DNA of 64,000 nt from Gemmobacter sp034519525 (GCA_034519525.1 JAXHOJ010000034.1:36488-100487), one strand, 5' to 3'; positions 1-11,512 are shown, counted from the stretch's first letter. Numbers and translations are program-made. Notes: a model not told the origin generated them from the letters alone.

Positions 1-3000
1 ACCGCCATCACCCGGACCGTGCCGTTGAACGACGGGCAGATCGAAACTGGCCCGGGCATAGCCATCGGCCCCCACGGCCACAGGGCCGGTGAAGAAGGCC
101 ACCAGCTGTTCGGTGGGCGGCGGGCCTTGCAGGCCCGGCCTGCGCCTCCGCATCGCCGCCCGACCGCACGGTGCCTTGCGCGCCGTTCAGCCCGTCAATC
201 AGGCGGCCATAGACATCGCGGATGCCCACCCCCAGCTTGCGCTGGCCAAAGTAATGGCCTGCGGGATCAGGCGCTTCAAAGCCCGTCAGGTTCAGAATGC
301 CCACATCGACGGCGGCGATGGTGACATAGGCCTGATCGCCCGCCGCCACGCCGTCCACCTTGACCGCCACCTCCATCGGGCCGCGCGGGGCGGCCTCTGC
401 CGCCGTTTCAATCGCCACGCCCAATTGGCGTTCGCCGGGGGCGACAGCTGCATAAGACAGCCCCATCGCCCGCGCCGGGTTGCGCCCCGCCGCCACATCC
501 ATCGGCCGGACGACCGACACCGTCACATAGACGCCCGCGCCCCATTCATCGGTCACCGGCAGGGGGATCAGGTTCTCGCCTTCCGTCACCTCCACCGCCT
601 GCATCGCCACCAGCCGGTTTGACAGCACCGTCACCAGCGCCGTGCCCGCCGCACGCGGCACCACCCGCAGGGTCGCCGTTTCGCCCGGCAGATAGGCCGG
701 TTTGTCCAGCGACAGTTCCAGCGTGTCGGGCGTGTCGCTGGCATCCGCAGGGGCATACCAGCCCGCATAGAACGTCATCGACGTGGCGGTTTCGCATGCC
801 CCTCGTCGCGCTCGACCACCAGTTCATATTCGCCCCATTCACACCGGCGCCGTGATCCTCGGTCGGCCTGGCCGCCAAGGTCGCCTTGCCTTCGGTGATC
901 AGGCGTGCGCGAGATCACCGGTTCCCACGTCCAGTTGCCGTCCTGCGTGATACCACTGATAGTCGGTTTCGATCCGCGTCAGCGCGCCATGTCACCTCCA
1001 TCGGCATCGGGTCTGCAGTCCGGCGCCGACGCCGATCAGGTTGAAACCGCGCCTCGCCGCCTTCCGGCACCACATCGTCAAACAGCGGCTTGATCCCGAT
1101 CATGTCGCCGCTGCCGGCGCCAGCGTCGCGGTTATCGCGCGCGTTCCACCGGGCGGCCCGAGCCTTCGGCCACCCGCACGGTCGACCCGCATCTCGCAGC
1201 GGCACGCCGGGGTCGTCGACCTGCAGGCAGAGGCCAGCGGCGATCGCGCCTGGCCCGCTCGCATCCGTGACGGACACCATCAGAGCGGATCGATCAACGC
1301 GCATCAAACGGCGCGTCATGGCGGCCAAAGCGGTAGCCCGGAAAGCCCTCCAGCCCCTTGCGCTGCGCGCAGCGCAACCTCGCCTTCAATCGCCAGATCC
1401 GCCCCCGGCGCGCCAAACAGATAGCGCGCATCGATGGTCAGTTGCGGCGCATCGCCCAGACGGATCGGGCCTTCACCAAAGGACAGGTCGAAATCAATCC
1501 GTTCCGGCAGGAAATCCTCGACCAGTACTGTCTGCGTGGCCAGCGCGCCTGCCTCAAGATCGGCCAGCACCGACAGCCGCCACACCCCGCGCGGGGCATT
1601 GCCTGCGACCGGCAGGGCAAAGACATGGCCGCCCTTGCCCGCATCCTGCACCAGCTGGCGGCTGTATTCCACGCCATCGGGGCGGTTCAGCACGGCGGTC
1701 AGCGGCAGGCCTTCAACCGCCGTCACCTGCGGCATCGCGCACCAGGGCCGTCGCATAGATCGTCTCGCCCGCGCGATAGGCGCCGCGGTCCGTGGTCAGG
1801 AACACATCCACCGGTGGCGCGGCCTCGCGCCCCTCTACCCCGCGATCCGACAGATCAAATTCCGGGTCGGTCAGCGACAGGAAGGCCAGATCGTCCTCCC
1901 CCTCGCGCGCCACCACCATGGCGGGGGCCGCCCCGCCGGTGCCACGGGCCAGACCGGCATCGAAGCGGGCATAGCCCTGCGCATCCGTCGTGGCGCTGCC
2001 CAGCACGGCATTGGCGCGGCTGAGCAGTTCAACCGTCACCCCGGCCTTGGCCCCGGCATCGCCAAGGCCCTGCACAAACACATGCAAGCCGTCCACGCCC
2101 GACATAGTGGTCAGCCCCAGATCAGACACCACAAACCACTGCCAGCCCGAAGGGACGGTGTAGGGATCGACCCCCGGCACCGCGGCCTCAAGCGCGTAGA
2201 TCCCGGCGGGCAGATCTTTCAGCGCCTCTGCCATCGGCAGGCGGGTGGTCACATCCTTGTTGACCTGCATCGCCACCGTGGCGCTGCCTTTCCACAATTC
2301 CTCGCCCACGCTGCCGGCCGAAAGTCATATTCGTGATAATCGCGCATCGGTTCTGCCGAAGATAATTGTTCTGCACCGCGCGCAGCAGGTTGCGATCCGA
2401 GACGCGGAACAGCGTAAGATCCAGCGTTTCGGTGTTCACCGTTTCCACCGGCAGCGCGGGCGCGCCGGTTTTCGGCAGCACATAGGCCCGGCCGTGGAAG
2501 CGGACGCCGGGCTGGCGGTCGCGCACATAGGCCGAAAGCGCGACCGATTTCGCCAGAACCTGGCCATCGGCGGCAGGCAGGCCTTCGCGCAGGGTGAACT
2601 GATAGCGCTGGCCGTGCTGCACCCCTTCGATGCAAAGCTGGCGCCAGCCGCCGGGGGCCACGCTCATGCCCGCATCGGGCAGCTGCACGAAGGGCGCGTA
2701 ATCCACCCCGGTTTCGGCCAGATCTTCCGACAGGTTGACGCAGACGCGGGGCCGGGCGCTGTTGGCCTGCACATCGGTTTCCAGCACGCGGAAGCCGTAT
2801 TTGCCCGCCGCATCCTCCAGCATCAGCGCGGTATCGTCGCGCGGCTGGATCTGCTGCGCCAGCCGCAGCGCCTTGACCATATCGCTGCCCCGGCCCTGCT
2901 GTTCCAGCGTGACGGCCAGCTGCACCAGGGCGTTATGCCGCACCGGGGCAGAGCCTGCGCGCAGATAGCCGTTGATCGCGGCCCAGACGGCGCGATTGCG

Positions 3001-3603
3001 CAGATCGCCCGCATCCCCCTGCCCGGCATCGGCAGCGGCGGTCATCAGGCGGGCATATTCCACCCAGGTGGCGGCGGTATCCTCGACATTCACCGCAGCC
3101 CCGGCAAAATCGCTGGCAGCGAGATAATCGCCCTGCGATTCCAGATCGCGGGCGGATTGCAGATGCTCCGCCTCGGTCCACTGGCCCGAGGTATGGCGGC
3201 CGCCCAGCCCGCGCGCCTGATCCAGCGCCATGGCGACATCATCTTCGCGCAGAAAGGCCAGATCGGCGCGGCGCGCGGCGGCGGTTTCCAGCTTTGCCGG
3301 ACCAGCCACCACCACACGGCCCGAGAAGGCGCCCTGATAAAACGCCTCGGCCCCCGGATTGGCCTTCACGAAGCACGAGCCATTGCGGGTGTTATAGGTG
3401 AAATGCGTGCAGGCGGTATCTGCGGTGCAGGCGCGTTCGCAGGCCTCCAGCGTGGTGTCGAACAGGGTGGCGCGGTCGCCCCCCGGCAGATCGGCATCGG
3501 CGCTGACGACGAATCGCTTGGGTGGCACGATATCCTGCCCCTGTGCGACGGCTGCACCTGCGCAGAAAACACCGGCAAGAATGATCCGGGCAATGGCACG
3601 CAT
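1..3603 (-). CDS. alpha-2-macroglobulin family protein with N-terminal PAN domain (partial, frameshifted)
   Basis: The gene reads leftward from an ATG at 3601-3603 and runs off the left edge, so the C-terminal part with the bait and any thioester region is not visible. Residues 1-20 (MRAIARIILAGVFCAGAAVA) are a Sec signal peptide. A PAN/Apple-like cysteine domain follows at about 30-100 (ACERACTADTACTHFTYN). The rest holds macroglobulin repeats with the family motifs TDRGAYRAGETIY, GIKPLFDD and VDVGILNLTGFEAPDP. Bacterial members are periplasmic and thought to trap proteases alongside penicillin-binding proteins; that role is inferred from the family. The frame breaks near 2330, 1750, 1345, 1290, several times in 1170-800, and near 150 and 30, with family sequence resuming each time, so I take these as sequence errors. 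A true pseudogene cannot be excluded. The 5' end is divergent from the kinase at 3747. Confidence 0.85.
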
Positions 3604-3746
3604 CTGAAATCCCCCCTCAAGAGTTGGGCGGATGCTGCCACCAAAGCCCCCGCCGTGCAATCGCGCTGCAGGCGTTAAGGCTTGTTTCATCTTGTTACCC
3701 CAGCCTCGGGTTCAGGCGGCCCAAGTGGCGGATGAACGGGAATCGC

Positions 3747-6289
3747 ATGGATCTTTCGGAACGGCTGGCGAAGGAACGGCGGGCGCGGCTGGCCGCCGAA
3801 CGGCTGCTGGAGCACAAAAGCCGCGAATTGCAGGCCGCCAATGAAAAGCTGGCACTGCACGCCCGCGCGCTGTCGGATCAGATCGTGGAACAGCGGCAGG
3901 TCATGCGCTCTGCCCTGTCAGAGGCAGAGGCACTGAAGGGCCAGAACCTGCGCTTTCTGTCGGATCTGGAACGGGCGCATACCACGGCGGTGATGGCGGA
4001 ACGGCGGCTGTGGGATTCGGTCAACACCATTCCCGACGGCTTTGCCGTGTTCGATTCTGGCCTGCGGCTGGTGACGGCCAACCGCGCCTGGCTGGCCGCC
4101 TTTGATGGCGAGGATTTCGCGCCGGGCACGCCCTATGCCACCATCCTGCGCCGGGTGGCGGAAACCGGGCTGATCGACATCGGGGATACCCCGCCAGAGG
4201 CCTGGTGCGCACAGATGCTCGCCCGGTGGGAGGCCGACCCGATCCCGGCGGTGGAGCTGCAGTTTTCCGGGGGCAGCTGGGTGCGGCTGACCGACCGGCG
4301 GGCGCGGGATGGCGACATGGTCAGCCTGGCGCTGGATATCACCGATCACAAGCGCATCTGGGCCGCGATCGAGGCGATCCCCGATGGTTTCGTGCTGTTC
4401 GACAGGGAGGACAGGCTGATGACCTGCAACCAGCGTTACCGCGAGCTTTACCCCGAAAGCGCCCCCGCCATGCTTGCGGGGGCAAGCTTTGAATCCATCC
4501 TGCGCTTCGGCCTGACACATGGCCAATATGCCGATGCGCTGGGGCGCGAAGATGACTGGATCGCAGACCGGCTTCGCTTGCGCGAAGAACCGGGCGCCGA
4601 TTTCGAACAGGAACTGGCGGGGGGCCGCTGGCTGCGGGTGATCGACCAGGAAACCCCGGATGGTGGCCGCGTCGGCCTGCGGGTGGATATCACCCGGGCG
4701 CGGGAACAGCAGGCAGCGCTGGAGGCCGCCCGTGAAACCGCCGAGGCGGCGGTGCGGGCGAAATCGGCCTTTCTGGCGAATATGAGCCACGAAATCCGCA
4801 CCCCGATGAATGGTGTCGTGGGGATGGCCGAACTGCTGTGCGACACGCCCCTGACCGAGGAACAGCGGCTGTTTGCCGATACCATCCGGTCTTCGGGCGA
4901 GGCGCTGCTGGTCATCATCAACGACATTCTGGATTATTCGAAGATCGAGGCCGAGCGGCTGACCCTGAACCCCGAGCCCTTTGATCTGGAACGGGTGATC
5001 CATGAGGTGGCGATGCTGCTGCAACCGCAGGCCAGGGCCAAGGGCGTGGATCTGATGATTGATTTCGACATGTTCCTGCCCACCCGCTATGTCGGTGATC
5101 CGGGGCGGCTGCGGCAGGTGCTGACCAATCTGGTGGGCAATGCGGTGAAATTCACCGCGGCGGGCCATGTGCTGATCCGGGTGGTGGGGATTGCCGCCGA
5201 ACCGGGCGCGCAGCAGCTGCATGTGACGGTGGAGGATACCGGAATCGGCATCGCCGCCGAAAATCTGGATCTGATCTTTGGCGAGTTCAATCAGGTGGAT
5301 AACGCGGCGAACCGCCGGTTCGAGGGCACGGGGCTGGGGCTGGCCATCACCCGGCGGCTGGTGGACCGGATGGGCGGCGCCGTCTGGGTGGACAGCGAGC
5401 CGGGCCGCGGATCATGTTTCGGCTTTCGCCTGTCGCTGCCGGTGGCGGAAGATGCCGGGGGGCATCCCGCCACGGTGACGCTGAAACGCGGGCTGGTGGT
5501 GGATGATCAATATATCAACCGCACCATCCTGGACCGCCAGCTGCAGACCTGCGGGATGCAGGCGGTGCTGTGCCGGTCTGGCGCCGAGGCGCTGGCGCTG
5601 TTGCAGGACGATGCGGATTTTGACGTGATTCTGGTGGATCATGACATGCCGGACATGGACGGGCTGGCCTTTGTGCAGGCGCTGCGCGGGGCGGGCGTGG
5701 CGGCGCCGGTTCTGCTGATGTCCTCCAGCCCGGTCACGGCGCGGGAACTGCCGGGGGCCGATGCGGTGCAGGCCCTGTTGCAGACACCGCTGCTGCGCGC
5801 CGATCTGTACCGGCGCCTGCAGGACCTGGCGCCGCGCCCGCCCATCGCCCGCCCGCGCGCCGCGCCTGCCTGCGGGTGCTGGCCGCAGAGGACAACCGGA
5901 CCAATCAGCTGGTGTTCCGCAAGATGGTGCGCGATCTGGATCTGGATCTGGTTTTTGCGGGCAACGGGCGCGAAGCGGTGGAGCTGTTTTCCAGCTTTGC
6001 CCCCGATCTGATCTTCATGGATATTTCCATGCCGGAAATGGACGGGCGTGCGGCGACGCAGGCCATCCGCGCGCTGGAGGCGGGGGCTGACCATACTGGC
6101 GGCGGCCATGTGCCGATCATCGCGCTGACGGCCCACACCATCGAAGGCGACGGGGCCGAGCTTCTGGCCATCGGGATGGACCGCTATCTGACGAAACCGC
6201 TGCGCAAATCCGCGATCTGCGAGGTGCTGGAAGCCTATGCGCCGGGCAGGTTGCCCGGCACATCACAGGTGCAGGGCAATGCGGCGTGA
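3747..6289 (+). CDS. hybrid sensor histidine kinase with two PAS and two receiver domains
   Basis: A cytoplasmic hybrid kinase of about 847 residues; no membrane segments are visible. The order is: charged coiled coil (about 1-70), PAS-like domain 1 (about 88-200, IPDGFAVFD), PAS-like domain 2 (about 204-325, IPDGFVLFD), dimerisation/phosphoacceptor domain with the His in NMSHEIRTPMNG (about 348), and an HATPase domain (about 450-566) with N box LRQVLTNLVGNAVKF and G boxes DTGIGI and GTGLGLAI. Receiver 1 follows (about 581-694, Asp in VDHDMPDMDG), then receiver 2 (about 710-830, Asp in FMDISMPEMDG, Lys in YLTKPL). A one-base break near 5860 separates receiver 2 from the rest. Receiver 1 lacks the usual lysine before Pro (QTP). 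I chose the ATG at 3747 (MDLSERLAKE); an ATG at 3732 is in frame and also possible. The signal sensed is unknown and no partner regulator lies next to it. Confidence 0.85.
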
Positions 6290-6293
6290 CGGA

Positions 6294-7052
6294 TCACAGG
6301 CTGCGGCGGAACAGCCAGCGGTCGCCCTGCGCCTCGCTGAACCTGTAACCGCCGATATCGAAATCACGGATCGCCAGCGGATCTGTCCGCCGGTGGTCGG
6401 CGATAAAGCGGGCCATGGCGCCGCGGGCCTTCTTGGCCCAGAAGCTGATCACCTTTTCGGTGCCGTCCTTTTCATCGAGGAACACCGGGGTGATGACCCG
6501 CAGCTTCAGCGCCGCCAGATCCACCGCGCCGAAATATTCGCCCGAGGCACAGTTCACCAGCACTTCGGCCCCGGTATCCGCTGCCGCCGTATTCAGCGCC
6601 TGCGCGATCCGGTCGCCCCAGAAGGCGTAAAGATCGCCCCCGCGCGGATTGGCGAGGCGCGAGCCCATTTCCAGCCGGTAGGGCTCGATCACATCAGTGG
6701 GGCGCAGCAGGCCGTAAAGGCCGGACAGGATGCGCAGATGGCGCGCGGCCCAAAGCCAGGCGTCAGCCTCCATCGTTTTTGCCTCCAGCCCGGAATAGGT
6801 ATCGCCCGCGAACAGCAGGCCCGCCGGTGCGGCGGGCTGCGTGCCGAAGGCGGCGAAGCGATCGGCGTTCAGCTGCGCCAGCGCGGGCGAGATATCCATC
6901 AGCCTGCGCAGATCGGCGGCCGTCAGCCCGCGCGCCGTTTCCACCAGCAGGTCGGTATCGGCGGGAAAGGCCGGGGCGGTGGGGTGGATGCCTTCGGGCA
7001 GGGCGCGGGGCGCGGGTTCCAGCCGTTTGGCGGGGGAAATCACGGTCAGCAT
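6294..7052 (-). CDS. yaaA: peroxide stress protein YaaA (UPF0246/DUF328)
   Basis: The 252-residue protein starts MLTVISPAKRLEP at 7052 and matches the YaaA/DUF328 family over its whole length, with the hallmark N-terminus ISPAKRL, the central LSGLYGLLRPTDVIEPYRLEMG stretch (residues about 113-134) and NCASGEYF. E. coli YaaA limits free iron and oxidative DNA damage during peroxide stress; it is a DNA-binding cytoplasmic protein. I chose the internal ATG because conservation begins there and AGGAGA precedes it. Its stop lies 4 bp from the stop of the convergent kinase gene. The frame is intact. Confidence 0.92.
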   Translation of the reverse strand: MLTVISPAKRLEPAPRALPEGIHPTAPAFPADTDLLVETARGLTAADLRRLMDISPALAQLNADRFAAFGTQPAAPAGLLFAGDTYSGLEAKTMEADAWLWAARHLRILSGLYGLLRPTDVIEPYRLEMGSRLANPRGGDLYAFWGDRIAQALNTAAADTGAEVLVNCASGEYFGAVDLAALKLRVITPVFLDEKDGTEKVISFWAKKARGAMARFIADHRRTDPLAIRDFDIGGYRFSEAQGDRWLFRRSL

Positions 7053-7101
7053 GGCAGTCTCCTTCCCGGCCTGACTATAGGTCCGGGCGGCGAAGGCAAG
7101 A

Positions 7102-9141
7102 TCAGTCGCCGCGACAGATTGCCAGAAACGCGTCACCGAACCGTTCCAGCTTGGCCGGGCCAAGATCACCCGCGCGATCCAGATCGGACAGGGTGGTGGG
7201 CCGCGCCTCTGCGATCTTGCGCAGGGCGGATTGCGACAGCGACAGCGGCTTGCCGATGCCATCTTCGCCCCGCATCAGCCGCAGCTGGGCTTCGGCAAGG
7301 CGGTCGAAGATCTCGCCCGCAGGCCGCCCCGCAAGGCGCATCCGCTGCGGATGCAGGCTTTCGGCGGCGCCGGTGATGACGGCCAGGAAGGCCGCGCCAT
7401 AGCTTTCCAGCTTTTTGGCCCCCACCCCGCTGACCTGCGCCATCTGATCGAGCGTTGCGGGGCGGCGTTCGGCCATTTCGATCAGCGTGCGGTCGGGGAA
7501 GATCACATAGGCGGGCACGCGCGCGGCCTCGGCCAGGGCGCGGCGCTTGGCTTTCAGGGCGGACAGCAGCGGCGCATCCTCTTCCGCGACCAGCGCCTTG
7601 ACCACCGGGCGCCCGGCGGTCTGGATCGTGTCGCGCCGCAGCGTGATGCTTTCCTCGCCCCGCAGGATCGGGCGGGCGGCATCCGTCATGCGCAGGGCGC
7701 CGAAACGGTCGGGATCAGGGCGGAACAGATCACGGCCCATCATCTGGCGGAACACCGCGCCCCAGCCGGTTTTCGAAAGATCCCGCCCGACGCCGAAGGT
7801 GGGCAGCTGGTCATGGCCCTTTTCGCGCACCTTGGCGGTGGCATTTCCGGTCAGGATATCAATCAGATGCCCCGCGCCGAACCATTCGCCCGTGCGCAGG
7901 GTGGCCGACAGCGCCTTGCGCACGGCATCGGTGGCATCAAACAGCTGCGCCGGGCGGTCGCAGAGATCGCAGTTGCCGCAGGGTTCGGAGGCTTCGCCGA
8001 AATAGCCCAGCAGCACCTGACGGCGGCAGGCCACGCCTCGGCCAGACCCAGCAGGGCATTCAGCCGGGCGTGATCGGCCTGTTTGCGTTCCACCGGCGCC
8101 AGCGCCTTCGTCGATCTGGCTGCGGCGCAGGCGGATATCATCGGGGCCATAGAGCGTCAGCGTTTCGGCAGGCGCGCCGTCACGGCCGGCGCGGCCGATT
8201 TCCTGATAATAGGCCTCGATGCTTTTCGACAGATCGGCATGGGCGACCCAGCGGATGTCGGGTTTGTCGATCCCCATGCCGAAGGCGATGGTGGCACAGA
8301 CGATCAGCCCGTCTTCCTGCTGAAACCGGACCTCGACATCGCGGCGGTCCCCGGCCTCCATCCCGCCGTGGTAGTGGCAGGCGGAATGGCCCGCATCGCG
8401 CAGGGCCTGGGCCAGCACCTCGGTTTTGGCCCGCGTGCCGCAATAGACGATCCCGGACTGGCCCTTGCGCGCGGCGGCAAAATCGAGGATCTGGCGGCGC
8501 GGGTTGTCCTTGACGGCAAAGGCGAGGTGGATGTTCGGCCGGTCGAAGCCGCGCAGGAAGGTGGCAGGCTCCACCCCCTCGAACAGGCGGGTGACGATTT
8601 CGGCGCGGGTTTCTTCATCCGCCGTGGCGGTAAAGGCGGCCAGCGGCACGCCCAGCGCGCGGCGCAGTTCACCGATGCGCAGGTAATCGGGGCGGAAATC
8701 ATGGCCCCACTGGCTGACGCAATGCGCCTCGTCCACGGCGATCAGGCTGGTATTGATGCGGCGCAGCAGGGCGGTGGTATTGCCCGAGGCCAACCGTTCC
8801 GGTGCCATATACAGCAGTTTCAGGCGGCCTTCATCCAGCGCCTGAAACACCGCCTCGGTTTCTTCATCGGTATTGCCGGAGGTCAGCGCCCCGGCCTCTA
8901 CCCCCGCTTCGCGCAAGGACCGCACCTGATCGCGCATCAGGGCGATGAGCGGCGAGATCACCACCGTCACCCCTTCGCGGCACAAGGCGGGCAGCTGGAA
9001 GCACAGGGATTTGCCACCGCCCGTGGGCATGATGGCCAGCGTGTCGCGCCCGGCCAGCACGGCCTCCACGATCTCTTCCTGGCCGGGGCGGAAAGCGCCA
9101 TAGCCGAAGACCGAGGCCAGAAGCGCGCGGGGATGCTGCAT
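7102..9141 (-). CDS. recQ: ATP-dependent DNA helicase RecQ (two compensating frameshifts)
   Basis: An SF2 3'-5' DNA helicase for recombination and fork repair. Visible motifs are Walker A TGGGKS (about 40-45), DEAH (137-140, followed by CVSQWGHDFRPDY), motif III AFTATADEET, and motif VI QEIGRAGRDG (about 315). A four-cysteine zinc site follows (CRRQV, then CGNCDLC), and the C-terminus carries two HRDC-like modules (VPAYVIFPDRTLIEMA and, at the very end, LGPAKLERFGDAFLAIC). Between about 8035 and 8115 the displayed frame is nonsense, while another frame gives the expected LAPVERKQADHARLNALLGL. Two opposite single-base errors therefore cancel, and the gene looks deceptively intact. It follows yggT with a 3 bp gap, so the two are probably cotranscribed. 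Confidence 0.9.
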   Translation of the reverse strand: MQHPRALLASVFGYGAFRPGQEEIVEAVLAGRDTLAIMPTGGGKSLCFQLPALCREGVTVVISPLIALMRDQVRSLREAGVEAGALTSGNTDEETEAVFQALDEGRLKLLYMAPERLASGNTTALLRRINTSLIAVDEAHCVSQWGHDFRPDYLRIGELRRALGVPLAAFTATADEETRAEIVTRLFEGVEPATFLRGFDRPNIHLAFAVKDNPRRQILDFAAARKGQSGIVYCGTRAKTEVLAQALRDAGHSACHYHGGMEAGDRRDVEVRFQQEDGLIVCATIAFGMGIDKPDIRWVAHADLSKSIEAYYQEIGRAGRDGAPAETLTLYGPDDIRLRRSQIDEGAGAGGTQTGRSRPAECPAGSGRGVACRRQVLLGYFGEASEPCGNCDLCDRPAQLFDATDAVRKALSATLRTGEWFGAGHLIDILTGNATAKVREKGHDQLPTFGVGRDLSKTGWGAVFRQMMGRDLFRPDPDRFGALRMTDAARPILRGEESITLRRDTIQTAGRPVVKALVAEEDAPLLSALKAKRRALAEAARVPAYVIFPDRTLIEMAERRPATLDQMAQVSGVGAKKLESYGAAFLAVITGAAESLHPQRMRLAGRPAGEIFDRLAEAQLRLMRGEDGIGKPLSLSQSALRKIAEARPTTLSDLDRAGDLGPAKLERFGDAFLAICRGD

Positions 9142-9144
9142 CGG

Positions 9145-9432
9145 TCAGTAGAACATCGGCATGTTGTTCACGATCAGGATGCGCAGGGCATAGATCGCCA
9201 GCAGGGCCACCAGCGGCGCAAGGTCGATGCCGCCCAGATTGGGCAGGACAGAGCGCAGGCGGCCATAGACCGGTTCCAGCAGGCGGTTCAGGCCATCCCA
9301 GATCTGGGCCACCAGCGGCTGGCGCAGGTTCAGCACCTGAAAGTTGATCAGCCAGCTGAGGATGATATGGGCGATGATGATGAACTGCGCGATGCCAAGC
9401 AGCATCAGCAGGATTTGCAGGATCGAGATCAT
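9145..9432 (-). CDS. YggT family integral membrane protein
   Basis: This is a 95-residue protein with two hydrophobic segments, at about 3-30 (ILQILLMLLGIAQFIIIAHI) and about 70-90, and the family signature SWLINFQVLN between them, followed by LNRLLEPVYGRLRSVLPNLGGIDLAPL. YggT proteins are inner-membrane proteins; roles in osmotic tolerance and, in some lineages, cell envelope or division have been proposed, but the biochemical function is not settled. It is the first gene of a probable yggT-recQ operon. Confidence 0.9.
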   Translation of the reverse strand: MISILQILLMLLGIAQFIIIAHIILSWLINFQVLNLRQPLVAQIWDGLNRLLEPVYGRLRSVLPNLGGIDLAPLVALLAIYALRILIVNNMPMFY

Positions 9433-9554
9433 GGAGCCCTCATTTTTGGTTGTGTTTCAGGTAGCGCGAAGCCCCCAAAAGCACAACCGTTTCCGCAGCG
9501 TTTTGCTTGACGGCAAGGGCAGGCAGCGGCAGCGAAGGGGCCGGAGGTGCCGCC

Positions 9555-10085
9555 ATGTATCCTTATGCCCGGCTGTTGAAAGAAATCCTGAATGCCCGCC
9601 GTGCCCCGCAGCTGGGGCTGTTCGATACCCATGTGAGCGGGCATGTCTGCTGGCCCTGGGATATCGACCCCTGGATGGAGCTGAACAACGGCCGCACCCT
9701 GACGCTGTATGATCTGGGCCGGGTGCCGCTGGGGATCCGCACCGGGCTTGCGGCCACGGTGCAGCGGATGGGCTGGGGCATGACGGTTGCGGGCAATTCG
9801 ACGCGCTATCGCAAAAGGGTGACGGCCTTTCAGCGGTTCGAGATGCGGTCGCGCTGCATCGGCTGGGATGCGCGGTTCATCTATATCGACCAGACGATGT
9901 GGCGGGATGGCGAGTGCAGCAGCCAGATGCTGGCGCGGTCTGCCGTCACCTCGCGCCAGGGGATCGTGCCACCGGACAGGGTGATGGCGGCGATGGGGCA
10001 GAATGTGGAAAGCCCGGCGCTGCCCGACTGGGTGCAGGGCTGGATCGCGGCGGATGCCGGGAGGATCTGGCCCCCCGCGCGGTAA
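9555..10085 (+). CDS. acyl-CoA thioesterase-like hotdog-fold protein
   Basis: The 176-residue protein starts MYPYARLLKE behind a GGAGG at 9543-9547. The segment DIDPWMELNNGRTLTLYDLGR fits the 4HBT/FadM-like hotdog thioesterase family (THEM6-type), where an Asp and an Asn-Asn-Gly near the start of the domain mark the active site. These enzymes hydrolyse acyl-CoA or related thioesters; the substrate cannot be read from sequence. The gene is divergent from yggT-recQ across about 120 bp and is followed by a transporter 60 bp downstream. Confidence 0.8.
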   Translation: MYPYARLLKEILNARRAPQLGLFDTHVSGHVCWPWDIDPWMELNNGRTLTLYDLGRVPLGIRTGLAATVQRMGWGMTVAGNSTRYRKRVTAFQRFEMRSRCIGWDARFIYIDQTMWRDGECSSQMLARSAVTSRQGIVPPDRVMAAMGQNVESPALPDWVQGWIAADAGRIWPPAR

Positions 10086-10145
10086 AGCGGCGCTTGCACC
10101 TGCAGCATGTTTCGGGCTTCATCACCCGGAACAGGAGGGCTGCGC

Positions 10146-11512
10146 ATGGATCGCAAACGCATCTGGGGCTGGTATTTCTTCGATTGGGCCAGCCAGCCCT
10201 ACAATACCCTGCTGCTGACCTTCATCTTTGGCCCCTATTTCGCCGAGGTGGCGCGGGCGCATTACGCCAGCCTTGGCATGGCGCCCGATGCGGCGGCGGC
10301 GCAGGCGCAGGCGACCTGGGGCTATGGCCAGACGCTGGCGGGAATCGCCATTGCGGTGCTGGCGCCGATCCTGGGCGCGATTGCCGATGGATCGGGGCGG
10401 CGCATGGTGTGGATCTGGGCGTTTTCGGCCTGTTATGTGATCGGCGCCTTCGGGTTGTGGTATCTGCTGCCCACTGCGCCCAATCTGACGCTGGCGATGC
10501 TGTGTTTCGGGATCGGGCTGATCGGGATGGAATTCGCCACGATCTTTACCAATTCGCTGATGCCTTCACTGGCCGGGGCAGAGGAGATGGGCAAGATTTC
10601 CGGTTCGGGTTTTGCCTTTGGCTATACCGGCGGGATCGTGTCGCTGGTGGTGATGCTGCTGCTGTTTGCCGAAAGCGGGGTGACGGGCAAGACGCTGATC
10701 GGGATCAAGCCGATCTTCGGCCTTGATCCGGATCTGCGCGAAGGCACGCGGGCGGTGGGGCCGTTTACCGCGATCTGGTATGCGCTGTTCATGGTGCCGT
10801 TCTTCCTGTGGGTGAAGGAACCCCGCGGCATGGGCACGGGGCTGAAGCTGGGGCCTGCGCTGGCCGATCTGGGGCGGTTGCTGAAATCGCTGCCCACACG
10901 GCAGAGCCTGTTCGCCTATCTGATGTCTTCGATGTTCTACCGCGATTCGCTGAATGCGCTTTACGGGTTCGGCGGCGTCTATGCCTCGGGCGTGCTGGGG
11001 TGGAGCGTGACGCAGATCGGCATCTTCGGGATCCTCGGGGCGATATCGGCGGCGCTGGCCACCTGGATCGGCGGCAAGATGGATGCGGCGCGCGGGCCGA
11101 AGCCGGTGATCAAGGGGTCGATCTGGGTGCTGATCGCGGTATCTGCCGTGATCGTCGGCATGTCGCGCGAGCAGATTTTGGGGCATCGCGCTGGACCGCA
11201 GGACTCGGCGCCTGCCGGATATCGATCTTGTATGTCTGCGGGGCGCTGATCGGGGCGGCGGGCGGCACGGTGCAGGCGGCCTCGCGCACGATGATGGTGC
11301 GCCACACCACCCCCGACCGCGCGACCGAGGCCTTTGGACTGTTTGCCCTTTCGGGCAAGGCCACAGCCTTTATCGCGCCTTTTGCCATCGCCGTGGCATC
11401 GGACATCAGCGGATCACAGCGCATCGGCGTGGCGCCGCTGATCGGGCTGTTTCTCGTCGGGCTTGTTCTGCTAATCTGGGTCAAACCCTATGGAGAGCAG
11501 GACATCCGATGA
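10146..11512 (+). CDS. UMF1-family MFS transporter (one frameshift)
   Basis: A polytopic membrane protein of about 455 residues starting MDRKRIWGWYFFDWASQPY; the start WGWxxxDWAxxPY is the signature of the UMF1/Atg22-like major facilitator group. About twelve hydrophobic segments are visible, with the loop PILGAIADGSGRR resembling the MFS 2-3 loop. The frame breaks near 11190 and continues as ILYVCGALIGAAGG to the stop at 11510-11512. AGGAGGG lies upstream of the ATG. The substrate is unknown. Its TGA overlaps the ATG of mepA (ATGA), which points to translational coupling. Confidence 0.85.

Noticed and set aside
2245..3678. Long plus-strand open frame opposite the alpha-2-macroglobulin
   Set aside because: Arg/Gly/His-rich shadow of the real gene; the minus strand has signal peptide and family motifs.
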